64,000 nucleotides of DNA from Pseudomonas abietaniphila (GCF_900100795.1 NZ_FNCO01000005.1:310001-374000), one strand, 5' to 3'. Counted from the first letter of the stretch, positions 26,487 through 36,482 are shown. The notes: generated by a model from the sequence alone, not told the origin. Translations and numbers: made by a program.

Positions 26487-27863
26487 TCACATCTTGGGCA
26501 TGCCACCGCCGGGCAGCATTCCGCCCATGCCACGCATCATTTTGGCCATGCCGCCTTTGGTGGAAAACTTTTTCATCATCTTCTGCATCTGCTTGTGTTG
26601 CTTGATCAGACGCCCGATGTCCTGCACCTGAGTGCCGGAGCCCATGGCGATACGGCGTTTGCGCGAACCGCTGATCAGCTCAGGGTCGCGGCGCTCGGCC
26701 GGGGTCATGGAGTTGATGATGGCTTCCATCTGCTTGAACTGCTTCTCTGCCGCGCTCTGGGCGTTGCCCATTTGCGAAAGATTGACGCCGCCCATGGTCG
26801 GCAGCTTGTCCATGAGGCCGCCGAGGCCGCCCATGTTTTTCATCTGTTGCAGCTGATCGCGGAAGTCTTCGAGGTCGAAGCCTTTGCCCTTCTTCAGCTT
26901 TTTGGCCAGTTTGTCGGCCTTGTCCTTGTCGAGGGTCTGCTCGGCCTGTTCGATCAGGCTGAGCACGTCACCCATGCCGAGGATGCGCGAGGCAATACGG
27001 TCAGGGTGGAAAGGCTCCAGAGCGTCGCTCTTCTCGCCCATACCGATGAACTTGATCGGCTTGCCGGTAATGGCGCGAACCGACAGCGCAGCACCGCCTC
27101 GTGCGTCACCATCGACCTTGGTCAGGATCACACCGGTCAGCGGCAGCGCGTCGCCGAAGGCCTTGGCCGTGTTGGCGGCGTCCTGGCCGGTCATGGCGTC
27201 AACCACGAACAGTGTTTCAGCCGGCTTGACCGCCGCGTGCAGCGCCTGGATCTCGCCCATCATCTCGGCGTCAATGTGCAGACGGCCGGCGGTGTCGAGG
27301 ATCACGACATCGATGAATTTGAGTTTGGCTTCTTTAATGGCAGCTTCGGCGATCGCCACCGGCTTCTGGCTGATGTCGGACGGGAAGAACGTCACGCCGA
27401 TGTCGTTGGCCAGGGTTTCCAGCTGCTTGATGGCCGCAGGACGATACACGTCCGCCGACACCACCATCACGGTTTTCTTTTTGCGCTCTTTGAGGAATTT
27501 CGCCAGCTTGCCCGCAGTGGTGGTCTTACCCGCACCCTGCAAACCCGCCATCAGGATGACCGCTGGCGGCGTGACGTTGAGGGTCAGCTCTTCGTTGGCG
27601 GCCCCCATCATCTCTTCCAGTTCGGCCTGGACGATCTTCACGAACGCCTGGCCCGGCGTCAGGCTGCGCGACACCTCGGTGCCGACGGCGCGTTCCTTGA
27701 TGCGGTTGACGAAGTCTTTGACCACCGGCAAGGCGACGTCGGCTTCGAGCAGCGCCATACGCACTTCACGCAGAGTGTCCTTGATGTTGTCCTCGGTCAG
27801 CTTGGCCTTGCCGGTGACCTGGCGCAGCGTCTGCGAGAGACGATCTGTCAGATTTTCAAACAT
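26487..27863 (-). CDS. ffh: Signal recognition particle protein Ffh
   Basis: This 458-aa SRP GTPase binds 4.5S RNA and signal sequences for co-translational targeting. Its NG domain includes GLQGAGKTTTAGKLA, DTAGRLHID and TKVDGDARGGAAL. The methionine-rich M domain ends KMMRGMGGMLPGGGMPKM. Length and domain order are normal. It is divergent from ypjD and upstream of the rpsP operon. Confidence 0.98.
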   Translation of the reverse strand: MFENLTDRLSQTLRQVTGKAKLTEDNIKDTLREVRMALLEADVALPVVKDFVNRIKERAVGTEVSRSLTPGQAFVKIVQAELEEMMGAANEELTLNVTPPAVILMAGLQGAGKTTTAGKLAKFLKERKKKTVMVVSADVYRPAAIKQLETLANDIGVTFFPSDISQKPVAIAEAAIKEAKLKFIDVVILDTAGRLHIDAEMMGEIQALHAAVKPAETLFVVDAMTGQDAANTAKAFGDALPLTGVILTKVDGDARGGAALSVRAITGKPIKFIGMGEKSDALEPFHPDRIASRILGMGDVLSLIEQAEQTLDKDKADKLAKKLKKGKGFDLEDFRDQLQQMKNMGGLGGLMDKLPTMGGVNLSQMGNAQSAAEKQFKQMEAIINSMTPAERRDPELISGSRKRRIAMGSGTQVQDIGRLIKQHKQMQKMMKKFSTKGGMAKMMRGMGGMLPGGGMPKM

Positions 27864-28104
27864 GCGTGATCCTTTGAGTTCGTCATGAACCCCAGTTGAT
27901 GCGGCTCTGCCCCCCGATGCAGCGTCAAAACGCGATGCATTTATAGAGAAGGAGCAGCGCTCGACGAGCCTGTGGCTTGAGCAGGTCGCGGATTATAGCG
28001 AAGAGTCTGGCGCACGGACACCACGACGTCTGCTTCTGTGGTCTTTCGTGGACTGTCGGTTCTATGCCAAACTCAGCGGCTTTCGGGCACGCCCATCAGG
28101 ATCT

Positions 28105-28917
28105 ATGTTCCCCTTGTCACCGAGTTTGCTATTCAGCCTCGCCGCCGCCGTTCTCTACGCCGCTGCGACCCTCTATCAAGGTACTCGCCTGCGTCAGGGC
28201 AAAAAGGCCGATAAATGGCTGCTGTGCCTGATCGGCACCCTGGCTGTTGCCTGTCAGACCAGTGCGCTTTTCGGCCAGTTGGTGCGCCCGATCGGCCTGG
28301 GCCTGGACTTTTTCAGCGCCGCCAGCCTGATTGCCGTGGCGGTGATCATCGTGACCATGTTGGCGTGCATCCGCATTCCCGTGGAAATCCTGCTGATCCT
28401 GCTATTTCCGCTGGGTATCCTGACCACGCTGATGGCGCAGTTCGCACCGCCCGGCACGCTGCAGCCGATCGTCGCGGAGCAAGGCCTGATCGGGCACATC
28501 CTGCTGTCGATCCTGGCGTATGGCATGTTCACCATCGCCGTGTTCCAGGCGCTGCTGCTCCTGCTGCAGAACCATCAATTGAAGAACAAACACCCTTCCG
28601 GCCTGATCCGGAACTTCCCGCCGCTGCAAACCATGGAAAGCCTGCTGTTCGGTTTCCTGTGGGCCGGCTGGACCCTGCTTTCGATGTCGCTGATCTCCGG
28701 CTGGCTGTTCGTCGAGAACCTGTTTGCCCAGCACCTGGTGCACAAGACCTTGCTGTCGATCTTGGCGTGGATCGTGTTCAGTGTGCTGTTGTGGGGGCGC
28801 ACGCGTCTGGGCTGGCGCGGCCACAAAGCCATTCGCTGGACCCTGGGCGGCTTTCTGCTGTTGATGCTGGCCTATTTCGGCAGCAAGCTCGTCCGCGAAT
28901 ACATCCTGCACATCTGA
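28105..28917 (+). CDS. ypjD: Inner-membrane protein YpjD, cytochrome c assembly (CcsA/CcmC) family
   Basis: This 270-aa protein has about eight membrane segments starting LSPSLLFSLAAAVLYAAATL. The conserved core is QGLIGHILLSILAYGMFTIA, with the family's His in GHIL. YpjD belongs to the cytochrome-c-assembly superfamily, but its role in ordinary gammaproteobacteria is not defined. ATG 28105 follows CAGGA; an upstream in-frame ATG at 28048 is less likely. A CNNM/CorC gene starts 12 bp downstream, so the two are co-transcribed. Confidence 0.88.
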   Translation: MFPLSPSLLFSLAAAVLYAAATLYQGTRLRQGKKADKWLLCLIGTLAVACQTSALFGQLVRPIGLGLDFFSAASLIAVAVIIVTMLACIRIPVEILLILLFPLGILTTLMAQFAPPGTLQPIVAEQGLIGHILLSILAYGMFTIAVFQALLLLLQNHQLKNKHPSGLIRNFPPLQTMESLLFGFLWAGWTLLSMSLISGWLFVENLFAQHLVHKTLLSILAWIVFSVLLWGRTRLGWRGHKAIRWTLGGFLLLMLAYFGSKLVREYILHI

Positions 28918-28929
28918 CGGGCGCCGACC

Positions 28930-30168
28930 ATGGATAACCTGCCCACCGGCACGATGCTTGCGCTGCTCGCCCTGCTCACCTTGTGGTCAGCGCTGTTCAC
29001 GGCAGTCGAAGCGGCTCACCACAACCTGCGCGCCGTGCCGGTCAATCCGCGCTCGTCCGAGCCGCCCAAACCGACGCTGGCGTTCAACCTCAACAGTCTG
29101 ATTCTGGGCAACACGCTGCTCAAGGTGTTGATCACCGTGCTGGCTACGCTGCTGGCCATCAGTCAGTGGTATTTCCATGGCCCACTGATTGCCTGGCTCG
29201 CGGTCGCCAGCGTGCTGGTCACCGTCACCGAATTCATTCCACGCAAACTGGCCGCACGTCGTCCCGAGGCGATCCTGCTGCTGGGCAACAATGTCCTGCG
29301 CATTCCCGTTCGCCTGCTGCGTCCGCTGACCTGGATTTACAAGAACATCGCCAAGCTGCTGTTGCGCCCGTTCCTGTCGAAACGCCGGCCAGACGACACC
29401 GACGATGACGACGACATGGGCCCCACGATCTATCAGGACAACGAAAGCCAGTTTGGTCGCGCGCACATCATTTCAGGGATTCATGCGCTGGACAGCATGA
29501 GCGTCAACGACATTCTCGTGCCGCGCAGTGAAGTGGACGGCATCAATCTGGATGACACCATTGAAGAGATCGCCGACAAGCTGATCATTTCGCGCCACAC
29601 CCGTCTGCCGGTCTACCACAACGACATCAACCAGGTTGAAGGCGTGCTCAATACCCGCATGATCAGCCATCTGCTGCCGCGCGGGGAATTGACCAAAGAG
29701 GCGCTGAAAGCCGCCTGCTATGAACCTTACTTCGTGCCGGAAAGCACCCCGCTGCAGCTGCAACTGCTCAACTTCCACAAGCAGCAGCGACGCATGGGCG
29801 TCGTGGTCGACGAATACGGGGAAGTGCTGGGCATCGTCAGCCTGGAAGACATTCTCGAGGAGATCGTCGGCGAATTCGAAAGCGAGCAATCCCTCGACAA
29901 TCCGCACATCCACCCACAGCCCGACGGGCGTCTGGTAGTGGATGGCGCGGCGTCGATTCGCGACCTGAACAAGACCCTCAGTTGGCACCTTCCTGCCGAC
30001 GGCCCGAAAACCCTCAACGGACTGATCACCGAAGCGCTGGAAACCATTCCCGACAGCTCCGTGTGTTTGAAAATCGGCCCGTATCGGCTGGAAACCCTCG
30101 AAACCGAGGACAACCGCGTCACTCGTGTGCTCATGTGGCAGAACACCCGCACCAAAGACGTGATCTAA
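28930..30168 (+). CDS. CNNM/CorC-family transporter protein (DUF21-CBS-CorC_HlyC)
   Basis: This 412-aa membrane protein has an N-terminal DUF21 domain (membrane segments at about 5-25, 60-85 and 90-115) and an acidic linker of consecutive Asp residues near 155-165. Paired CBS domains (about 190-315, with RSEVDGIN and VVDEYGEVLGIVSLEDILEE) and a C-terminal CorC_HlyC domain follow. Homologues (YfjD, CorC, CNNM) act in Mg2+/Co2+ efflux or its regulation. It lies directly downstream of ypjD, a common pairing in gammaproteobacteria. Confidence 0.9.
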   Translation: MDNLPTGTMLALLALLTLWSALFTAVEAAHHNLRAVPVNPRSSEPPKPTLAFNLNSLILGNTLLKVLITVLATLLAISQWYFHGPLIAWLAVASVLVTVTEFIPRKLAARRPEAILLLGNNVLRIPVRLLRPLTWIYKNIAKLLLRPFLSKRRPDDTDDDDDMGPTIYQDNESQFGRAHIISGIHALDSMSVNDILVPRSEVDGINLDDTIEEIADKLIISRHTRLPVYHNDINQVEGVLNTRMISHLLPRGELTKEALKAACYEPYFVPESTPLQLQLLNFHKQQRRMGVVVDEYGEVLGIVSLEDILEEIVGEFESEQSLDNPHIHPQPDGRLVVDGAASIRDLNKTLSWHLPADGPKTLNGLITEALETIPDSSVCLKIGPYRLETLETEDNRVTRVLMWQNTRTKDVI

Positions 30169-30184
30169 AGCGCGTTTGAAACAC

Positions 30185-30214
30185 TTGTTTCCGCGCTGAC
30201 GCCCTTCCTATAAT
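30185..30214 (+). promoter_or_regulatory. Candidate sigma-70 promoter
   Basis: TTGTTT (30185-30190) and a consensus TATAAT (30209-30214) are separated by 18 bp. It lies in the 293-bp gap before the MFS gene and could drive it with a leader of about 240 nt. I see no other gene in this gap; a minus-strand ORF at 30248-30478 is not convincing. Confidence 0.5.
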
Positions 30215-30461
30215 CGAGCCGCTTACCCAGCCCCGCCGATCCGCGTGCTACCCGCACAAAGCGCGATCCGGCCAGTCACTCAGCCTGACGTCTTCACGCA
30301 ACACCCTGGCCAGCTCATATCCCGAGCGTCGCCAGTCGCCTTCGCCCGCATCCGGGCTAGTCTGTTCAGCGCTGTACCCAAAAATAATTAACGATTGCTC
30401 CAGCGCGCGTACGATCTTTCGTTCCTCGCTGACAGGCAAGATGACTGCCAGGGATACCCGC

Positions 30462-31784
30462 ATGACCAGCACTTCCACCTATCAGCCAAGCGACGAGCGC
30501 GAGGCACGTCCTGCCAACTCCGCCGCCCGCGTGGCCACCGCCAGCTTCATTGGCACCGCCATCGAGTTCTATGACTTCTACGTCTACGCCACCGCCGCGG
30601 CGCTGGTGATCGGGCCGGTGTTCTTCCCGCAGACTTCCAGCACCGCACAGATGCTGTCGGCATTTCTGACCTTCGGTATCGCGTTTCTGGCGCGCCCGCT
30701 GGGCTCCGCGCTGTTCGGCCACTTTGGCGACCGCATCGGCCGTAAATCGACACTGGTCGCTTCTTTGCTGCTGATGGGCATCTGCACCACCCTGATCGGC
30801 GTGTTGCCCGGCTATGAAGCCATAGGCTCGTGGGCGCCGATCCTGCTGTGCGTCCTGCGTTTTGGCCAAGGGCTCGGACTGGGTGGCGAATGGGGCGGTG
30901 CCGCATTGCTCGCCACCGAGAATGCACCCAAAGGCAAACGCGCCTGGTTCGGCATGTTCCCGCAACTCGGCCCTTCGATCGGTTTCCTCGCGGCCAATGG
31001 CCTGTTTCTGACGCTGGCCATGACCCTGACCGACGAACAATTCCGCTCGTGGGGCTGGCGCGTTCCGTTCCTGCTCAGCGCGGTGCTGGTCGTAATTGGT
31101 TTGTACGTGCGCCTGAAGCTGGAAGAAACACCGGTCTTCGCCAAAGCCATCGCGCGCAATGAACGCCTGAAAATGCCGATTGCCGAGCTGTTTTCGCAAT
31201 ACTGGGCGCCGATGCTGCTGGGCGCGGCGTCGATGGTGGTGTGTTACGCGCTGTTCTATATCTCGACCGTGTTCTCCCTGAGCTACGGGGTCAAGACGCT
31301 GGGCTACAGCCGTGAGTCGTTCTTGGCCATGCTGTGTTTTGCCGTGCTGTTCATGGCACTGGCCACCCCGCTTTCCGCATGGGCCAGTGACCGTTTCGGG
31401 CGCAAGCCGGTACTGATCATTGGTGGTGTACTGGCAATTCTGTCGGGTTTTCTGATGGAACCGCTGCTGACACATGGCACGACCTGGGCCGTGACACTGT
31501 TCCTGTCGATCGAGTTGTTCCTGATGGGCGTGACGTTCGCACCGATGGGCGCGATGTTGCCTGAACTGTTTCCCACTCGCGTGCGCTATACCGGCGCGTC
31601 GGCGGCCTACAACATCGGTGGGATCGTCGGCGCGTCGGTTGCACCGTTCTTCGCACAGAAACTGGTAGAGATGGGTGGATTGAGCTGGGTCGGCGGCTAT
31701 GTATCAGCCGCGGCACTGATCAGCGTGATCGCGGTGCTGTGCCTGAAAGAAACCCGTCATGCGGATCTGGATACGATCAGGTAA
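30462..31784 (+). CDS. MFS transporter, metabolite:H+ symporter (MHS) family
   Basis: This 440-aa 12-segment permease shows MHS signatures: ATASFIGTAIEFYDFYVYAT in segment 1, the loop GHFGDRIGRK, and RFGQGLGLGGEWGGA. Relatives (ShiA, YhjE, KgtP) import organic acids such as shikimate or dicarboxylates; the substrate here cannot be set from sequence. AGGGA precedes ATG 30462. It is convergent with purT across a large palindrome. Confidence 0.88.
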   Translation: MTSTSTYQPSDEREARPANSAARVATASFIGTAIEFYDFYVYATAAALVIGPVFFPQTSSTAQMLSAFLTFGIAFLARPLGSALFGHFGDRIGRKSTLVASLLLMGICTTLIGVLPGYEAIGSWAPILLCVLRFGQGLGLGGEWGGAALLATENAPKGKRAWFGMFPQLGPSIGFLAANGLFLTLAMTLTDEQFRSWGWRVPFLLSAVLVVIGLYVRLKLEETPVFAKAIARNERLKMPIAELFSQYWAPMLLGAASMVVCYALFYISTVFSLSYGVKTLGYSRESFLAMLCFAVLFMALATPLSAWASDRFGRKPVLIIGGVLAILSGFLMEPLLTHGTTWAVTLFLSIELFLMGVTFAPMGAMLPELFPTRVRYTGASAAYNIGGIVGASVAPFFAQKLVEMGGLSWVGGYVSAAALISVIAVLCLKETRHADLDTIR

Positions 31785-31794
31785 TGCCTGATCT

Positions 31795-31880
31795 GTAGGA
31801 GCGCGCTTGCCCGCGATTGCGGTGTGTCAGGTAAAAATGGGGTGTTGACCCACCGCAATCGCGGGCAAGCGCGCTCCTAC
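31795..31880. repeat. Large palindrome with perfect 30-bp arms
   Basis: The 30-nt arm 31795-31824 is exactly matched by its reverse complement at 31851-31880; each contains the core GCGCGCTTGCCCGCGATTGC or its complement. The 26-bp spacer includes GTAAAAATGGGGTGTTGACC. It lies between the convergent MFS and purT genes and could form a long stem in either transcript. Confidence 0.93.
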
Positions 31881-31903
31881 ACGGCACCGCGTAAGCCACA
31901 CAC

Positions 31904-31935
31904 AAAAACGGCGCCACTGAGGGCGCCGTTTTTTT
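31904..31935. terminator. Bidirectional terminator between MFS gene and purT
   Basis: The stem AACGGCGCC/GGCGCCGTT (31907-31915 with 31922-31930) has an A-run on the left and seven T on the right, so it can end transcripts from both strands. Confidence 0.9.
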
Positions 31936-31948
31936 GTTGCGGGAACGC

Positions 31949-33130
31949 TTACAGCTGAACCTTGACGGCCATCGACGAGCGGGTCGCCTTGCCGCGCGCG
32001 GCTTCGATCGACACGTCACGCGCCAGGGCCACACCCATGCGGCGCTGGCCGTTGACTTCAGGCTTGCCGAACAGACGCAGCGCGGTGTCTGGCTCGCTCA
32101 GGGCTTGTTCCAGGTTGGCGAAGGCGGTCTGGGTCGATGTGCCTTCCACCAGAATCACCGCCGAGGCCGATGGGCCGAACTGGCGGATCAACGGAATCGG
32201 CAGGCCCAGAATCGCGCGAGCGTGCAGCGCGAACTGCGACAGGTCCTGGGAAATCAGGGTGACAAGACCGGTGTCGTGAGGACGCGGCGACACTTCGCTG
32301 AACCAGACTTGATCGCCCTTGATGAACAGCTCGACGCCAAACAGGCCGCGGCCGCCCAGTGCTTCGGTCACGGCCTTGGCAACGCGCTCGGACTCCGCCA
32401 GTGCAATCGGACTCATGGCTTGTGGCTGCCAGGATTCCTGATAGTCGCCCTTCTCCTGACGGTGGCCGACCGGCGCGCAGAACGTAGTGCCGCCGACGTG
32501 ACGCACGGTCAGCAGGGTGATTTCGTAGTCGAAGTCGATGAAGCCTTCGATGATCACGCGGCCTTTGCCGGCACGACCGCCTTCCTGCGCGTAATCCCAC
32601 GCCTTCTGGATATCAGCGTCGGTTTTCAACAGGCTCTGCCCCTTGCCCGACGAGCTCATGACCGGCTTGACGACGCACGGGAAGCCCAGGTCTTCGACGG
32701 CTTTCTTGTAGTCTTCGAAAGTGTCGGCAAAGTGATACGGCGAGGTCGGCAGATCCAGCTCTTCAGCCGCCAGACGGCGAATGCCTTCGCGGTTCATGGT
32801 CAGCTGTGCGGCACGCGCCGTCGGGATCACGGTGAAACCTTCGGACTCCAGCTCCACCAGCGTCGCGGTGGCGATCGCTTCGATTTCCGGGACGATGTAA
32901 TGCGGCTTCTCGGCCTCGATCACGGCACGCAGCGCGGCGCCGTCGAGCATGTTAATCACATGACTGCGGTGCGCGACTTGCATGGCCGGAGCATTGGCGT
33001 AACGGTCGACGGCAATCACTTCAACGCCCAGGCGTTGCAGTTCGATCACCACTTCCTTGCCCAGCTCACCGCAACCGCAGAGCAATACGCGGGTCGCGGT
33101 CGGCGACAGTGGAGTTCCGATTTGAGTCAT
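31949..33130 (-). CDS. purT: Formate-dependent phosphoribosylglycinamide formyltransferase
   Basis: This 393-aa ATP-grasp enzyme formylates GAR using formate and ATP, an alternative to PurN in purine synthesis. It shows [35 protein letters not shown] and [20 protein letters not shown]. The open frame extends to 33181, but ATG 33130 (MTQIGTPLS) matches the family start. A bidirectional terminator follows. Confidence 0.97.
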   Translation of the reverse strand: MTQIGTPLSPTATRVLLCGCGELGKEVVIELQRLGVEVIAVDRYANAPAMQVAHRSHVINMLDGAALRAVIEAEKPHYIVPEIEAIATATLVELESEGFTVIPTARAAQLTMNREGIRRLAAEELDLPTSPYHFADTFEDYKKAVEDLGFPCVVKPVMSSSGKGQSLLKTDADIQKAWDYAQEGGRAGKGRVIIEGFIDFDYEITLLTVRHVGGTTFCAPVGHRQEKGDYQESWQPQAMSPIALAESERVAKAVTEALGGRGLFGVELFIKGDQVWFSEVSPRPHDTGLVTLISQDLSQFALHARAILGLPIPLIRQFGPSASAVILVEGTSTQTAFANLEQALSEPDTALRLFGKPEVNGQRRMGVALARDVSIEAARGKATRSSMAVKVQL

Positions 33131-33250
33131 CACAGGTCCTCGTGGAGCAGATATCGAGGGCAGCCCGCCATGGACGAGCAACCGCAGGGGAGAAAGGCGC
33201 GCAATTTACCACGAAGGCCGGGGATTGGGGTGCGACCGCGGACGGGCGCC

Positions 33251-33469
33251 TCAGCGAGCGGGCACCGAGAACATCATCCCGCTGGCCTTGGCGCGATCAT
33301 CACAGAGCACCAGCACTGCGCGCCGCGCCTCGTTGCTCATGCGACTCCAGCCGGTGATTTCCGCAACGGTGCGCTGGCAGCCGACGCAGATATCGGCCTC
33401 GTCCAGCGCACAGATGCTCACGCAGGGCGAACGAACGGGTTTCTCGTGTTGTGTAGGGTCGGTGGACAT
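33251..33469 (-). CDS. DUF1289 family protein
   Basis: This 72-aa protein contains SPCVSICALDEADICVGCQR, the cysteine pattern of DUF1289, which suggests a small metal-binding domain. Its function is unknown. The start codon overlaps the stop of the carbonic-anhydrase-like gene by one base (TGATG), so the two are coupled. Confidence 0.85.
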   Translation of the reverse strand: MSTDPTQHEKPVRSPCVSICALDEADICVGCQRTVAEITGWSRMSNEARRAVLVLCDDRAKASGMMFSVPAR

Positions 33470-33993
33470 CAGTCTTCCTGTGGCGCCAGATCGCGTGCGT
33501 AACGCTGCGCATTGTGAACGTAATGCGCGGCGCTGGCCTCAAGCATTTTCTTCTGCGCGTCGGTCAGCTCACGCACGATCTTGCCGGGCGATCCCATCAC
33601 GAGCGAGCCATCCGGAATCACCTTGCCTTCGCCGATCAGCGAGTTGGCGCCGATGATGCAGTATTTGCCGATTTTGGCGCCGTTGAGGATCACCGAGTTG
33701 ATGCCGATGAGCGTGTTGTCGTCCACGGTGCAGCCATGCAGCATGACGTTGTGGCCGATGGTCACGTTCCTGCCGATGGTCAGCGGCGACCCCATGTCGG
33801 TGTGTATGACCGTGCCATCTTGCACGTTGCTGTTCTCGCCGATATCGATCAGTTCGTTATCCCCGCGCAGCACCGCACCGAACCAGACGCTGGCGTTGGC
33901 CTGAAGCCTGACGTTGCCGATCAGGGTGGCGGTCGGCGCGATCCAGCTTTGCGGGTGGGCTTGGACACGGGACGTCCCCAGACGGTATTTCAT
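33469..33993 (-). CDS. Gamma-carbonic-anhydrase family hexapeptide protein (YrdA-like)
   Basis: This 174-aa left-handed beta-helix protein has hexapeptide repeats from about residue 20 to 130. Metal-ligand histidines lie in TVIHTDMG and GHNVMLHGC, as in gamma-carbonic anhydrases and YrdA/CaiE. ATG 33993 gives the family length; the upstream extension to 34212 is spurious. It lies between nudL and the DUF1289 gene on the same strand. Catalytic activity cannot be told from sequence alone. Confidence 0.9.
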   Translation of the reverse strand: MKYRLGTSRVQAHPQSWIAPTATLIGNVRLQANASVWFGAVLRGDNELIDIGENSNVQDGTVIHTDMGSPLTIGRNVTIGHNVMLHGCTVDDNTLIGINSVILNGAKIGKYCIIGANSLIGEGKVIPDGSLVMGSPGKIVRELTDAQKKMLEASAAHYVHNAQRYARDLAPQED

Positions 33994-34061
33994 ATTGTTG
34001 TCCTCAAGGCTCTGCGGCCGTGGGTCGAGCGCATGGCTCACGGTTGAATGAAGAAGTGCGG

Positions 34062-34673
34062 TCAGGACTTCAAGGTGTGAATGATCGAGCGCTTGGGCGG
34101 ATGGTTGAGGCTGATATTGCTCTCGAACATTACGTTCATGAGTTCGACAATCATGATGGCCGTCAGCCCCCAGATCTTGTACTCGCCAAAACGATAGCTC
34201 GGCACGTACCAACTGCGACCCTGATAATCGATGCGGTGAGTGTGCTCGCGGGCGTCCTCTCGAAAAAACGCCAGAGGAACGCTAAATACGGCAGCGATCT
34301 CGCCGTCATTGGGACGGTATTCGACGAAGTCGGGAATCACGCCCACGTACGGTGTGACTTTGATTCCGTGCTTGGAGATCAGCGGACTGAGGGGGCCGAC
34401 GATCTCGACCAGTCCAGGCGGCAGGCCGATTTCTTCTTCGGCCTCGCGCAGCGCCGTGAAGATCAGGTCCGGGTCTTCCGGATCACGCCGGCCACCCGGA
34501 AACGCCACTTCGCCACCGTGCGTCGATAGACCGCTGGCACGCAAGGTCAAGACCAGTTCAGGTTCGTCGCTGCGGGTGATGGGCAGTAACACCGCCGCCT
34601 CGGGAAAGCGTTTGTCCGTTTCCAGAGTGCCCGGCGTATGGCTGCTTATACGACTAAGTAGCTCGTCCAGCAT
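34062..34673 (-). CDS. nudL: CoA pyrophosphatase NudL-type Nudix hydrolase
   Basis: This 203-aa protein has the UPF0035/NudL signature: [20 protein letters not shown] just before a Nudix box whose key residues are in [12 protein letters not shown]. NudL homologues hydrolyse CoA and its derivatives. It heads a probable nudL / gamma-CA / DUF1289 operon and is divergent from a second Nudix gene. Confidence 0.9.
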   Translation of the reverse strand: MLDELLSRISSHTPGTLETDKRFPEAAVLLPITRSDEPELVLTLRASGLSTHGGEVAFPGGRRDPEDPDLIFTALREAEEEIGLPPGLVEIVGPLSPLISKHGIKVTPYVGVIPDFVEYRPNDGEIAAVFSVPLAFFREDAREHTHRIDYQGRSWYVPSYRFGEYKIWGLTAIMIVELMNVMFESNISLNHPPKRSIIHTLKS

Positions 34674-34832
34674 GGGAATTCTCGTCCTGTTGCCTACCCG
34701 GCATCATGCACCAAAGCGCGAATGCGCCCAACCCCTTGCAGTACATCCGGGCAGCCGTTAACAAGACGCCACTTGCCGACCACCCGCGCCGCACGCCAAG
34801 ATAGCCGCTGACGACAGGAACCCGATTCGATC

Positions 34833-35384
34833 ATGAAATTCTGCAGCCAATGCGGCGAACAGGTTATCCAGCGCATTCCCGAGGGCGATAGCCGCCCGCG
34901 TTACGTGTGCGAACACTGCCATACGATTCATTACCAGAACCCGAACATTGTCGCCGGTGTACTGCCGATATGGGACGACAAGGTGTTGCTGTGCCGTCGC
35001 GCCATCGAGCCGCGCCTGGGTTACTGGACGCTGCCGGCAGGCTTCATGGAGAACGGCGAAAGCGTCGAACAGGCCGCCCGACGAGAAACTGTCGAGGAGG
35101 CCTGCGCCCTTCTGGAAGACCTGCACCTGTACGCAATGATCGACGTGCCGCACATCAATCAGGTGCACATTTTCTACCGGGCCAGCATGGCCGGTGCGGA
35201 GTTTGCCGCAGGCGTTGAAAGCCTTGAGGTGAAGTTGTTCGATGAGGCCGACATTCCGTGGTCAGAGCTGGCTTTCCACACGGTTCGACGTACCCTAGAA
35301 TGCTTCTTTATCGACCGGCGGCATCAAGAATTCCCGGTGCATACCGATTGCCTTTCTGTGTCACCCCCACTTAAAACCACTTGA
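34833..35384 (+). CDS. Zinc-ribbon Nudix hydrolase
   Basis: This 183-aa protein has an N-terminal zinc ribbon (FCSQCG and VCEHCH, about residues 3-32) and a Nudix domain with box residues in GFMENGESVEQAARRETVEE. This is the short NudC-like architecture in which a ribbon precedes the hydrolase. The substrate is probably a nucleoside diphosphate derivative; NADH specificity is not assured because the SQPWPFPxS motif of true NudC is not seen. An L,D-transpeptidase gene starts about 50 bp downstream. Confidence 0.88.
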   Translation: MKFCSQCGEQVIQRIPEGDSRPRYVCEHCHTIHYQNPNIVAGVLPIWDDKVLLCRRAIEPRLGYWTLPAGFMENGESVEQAARRETVEEACALLEDLHLYAMIDVPHINQVHIFYRASMAGAEFAAGVESLEVKLFDEADIPWSELAFHTVRRTLECFFIDRRHQEFPVHTDCLSVSPPLKTT

Positions 35385-35433
35385 TCAGATGACGACGCGC
35401 GATTGCCGCGCGAGCTTCAGGGATACCGTGTAA

Positions 35434-35997
35434 ATGCGTTTGTTGCTTGCCGTTCTATGTCTGTCGTTCGCTCCGCTGTCGCAGGCGGCGTTTACTCAGA
35501 CCATCGTCCCGAAAGGGAGCGAGCAGAAGTTCATCGGCGGAAAGGTCGTGGACACGCAAGACATTTCCAAGCGCAGCATCGACAAGATTCTGGTGATCAA
35601 GTCCGCGCATCAGTTGCAGTTGATGAGCAACGGAGAGGCGCTGAAGACCTACCGCATCTCACTGGGCAAGGCGCCCAAGGGACCGAAACTGCAGGAAGGC
35701 GACCAACGTACCCCTGAAGGCTTTTACTGGCTGGACTACCGCAAGACCAGCGACGCCTACAACCTGTCGCTGCACATCTCCTACCCCAACATCTCCGACT
35801 CTGCCCGTGCCCGCCGCGAGGGTGTGAACCCGGGCAGCATGATCATGATCCACGGCACGCCGGTCAGCGAAGACTACCCGGAGTGGTACTTCCACACGCT
35901 GGACTGGACCAATGGCTGCATCGCGATGAAGAACAGCGACATCCGCGAAGTCTGGGATCTGGTCAAAGACGGCACGATGATCGAGATTCGGCCGTAA
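35434..35997 (+). CDS. L,D-transpeptidase (YkuD domain)
   Basis: This 187-aa exported protein has a signal peptide (MRLLLAVLCLSFAPLSQAAF). The YkuD catalytic region includes MIMIHGTP and HTLDWTNGCIAMKN, in which Cys is the nucleophile and the upstream His completes the site. Such enzymes cross-link peptidoglycan or attach lipoproteins; some, like DpaA, cleave instead. It follows the zinc-ribbon Nudix gene on the same strand. Confidence 0.88.
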   Translation: MRLLLAVLCLSFAPLSQAAFTQTIVPKGSEQKFIGGKVVDTQDISKRSIDKILVIKSAHQLQLMSNGEALKTYRISLGKAPKGPKLQEGDQRTPEGFYWLDYRKTSDAYNLSLHISYPNISDSARARREGVNPGSMIMIHGTPVSEDYPEWYFHTLDWTNGCIAMKNSDIREVWDLVKDGTMIEIRP

Positions 35998-36164
35998 GCT
36001 CACTACCGCCTGGCAGGCAGCCGGGCTCGCACAAGGACGAAGCAGATCCCTATGGGCGCGAAATCATGATTGATTGGGTGGTGTCGTCACAGGATCGTGG
36101 TGACTGTACGAATTTTTGCCAATGAATTCGTTTCCACCGAGACGTCCGTGGCGATCCATCACAC

Positions 36165-36476
36165 TCAAAAATCCGCCAGCTTCCACACTTCATAAGCGGG
36201 TGTTTCATAGGGGTGGCTGTGCTTGAGCGCAGCCACCGCCTGTTGAATCAGCGCATCGTCGACGACCAGCTCGACTTTCCACTCCTCCACGTGCTCGATC
36301 TCACCGGTCTGCCCAATGAACGGCTGACTGCCGTCCAGCGGGCGAAACTGACCTTGGCCGAGCACCTGCCATGAGCAGCAGTCATACGCGCCGATTCGCC
36401 CAGCGCCGGCGGCGAACACTGCGCGCTTGACCTGCTCTACATGGCTCGATGGAACAAAGAAAGCGAGCTTGTACAT
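36165..36476 (-). CDS. NIF3-like/YqfO insert-domain protein
   Basis: This 103-aa protein starts MYKLAFFVPSSHVEQVKRAV and ends HSHPYETPAYEVWKLADF. It matches the CutA-like insert domain of NIF3/YqfO proteins as a stand-alone polypeptide. Its function is unknown. It starts 6 bp after purL on the same strand, so it is probably co-transcribed with it. Confidence 0.82.
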   Translation of the reverse strand: MYKLAFFVPSSHVEQVKRAVFAAGAGRIGAYDCCSWQVLGQGQFRPLDGSQPFIGQTGEIEHVEEWKVELVVDDALIQQAVAALKHSHPYETPAYEVWKLADF

Positions 36477-36482
36477 CAGCGC

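Noticed and set aside
30248..30478. A 76-aa minus-strand ORF in the gap before the MFS gene
   Set aside because: It overlaps the start of the MFS gene and has no convincing ribosome-binding site or family. A sigma-70 promoter on the plus strand better explains the region.
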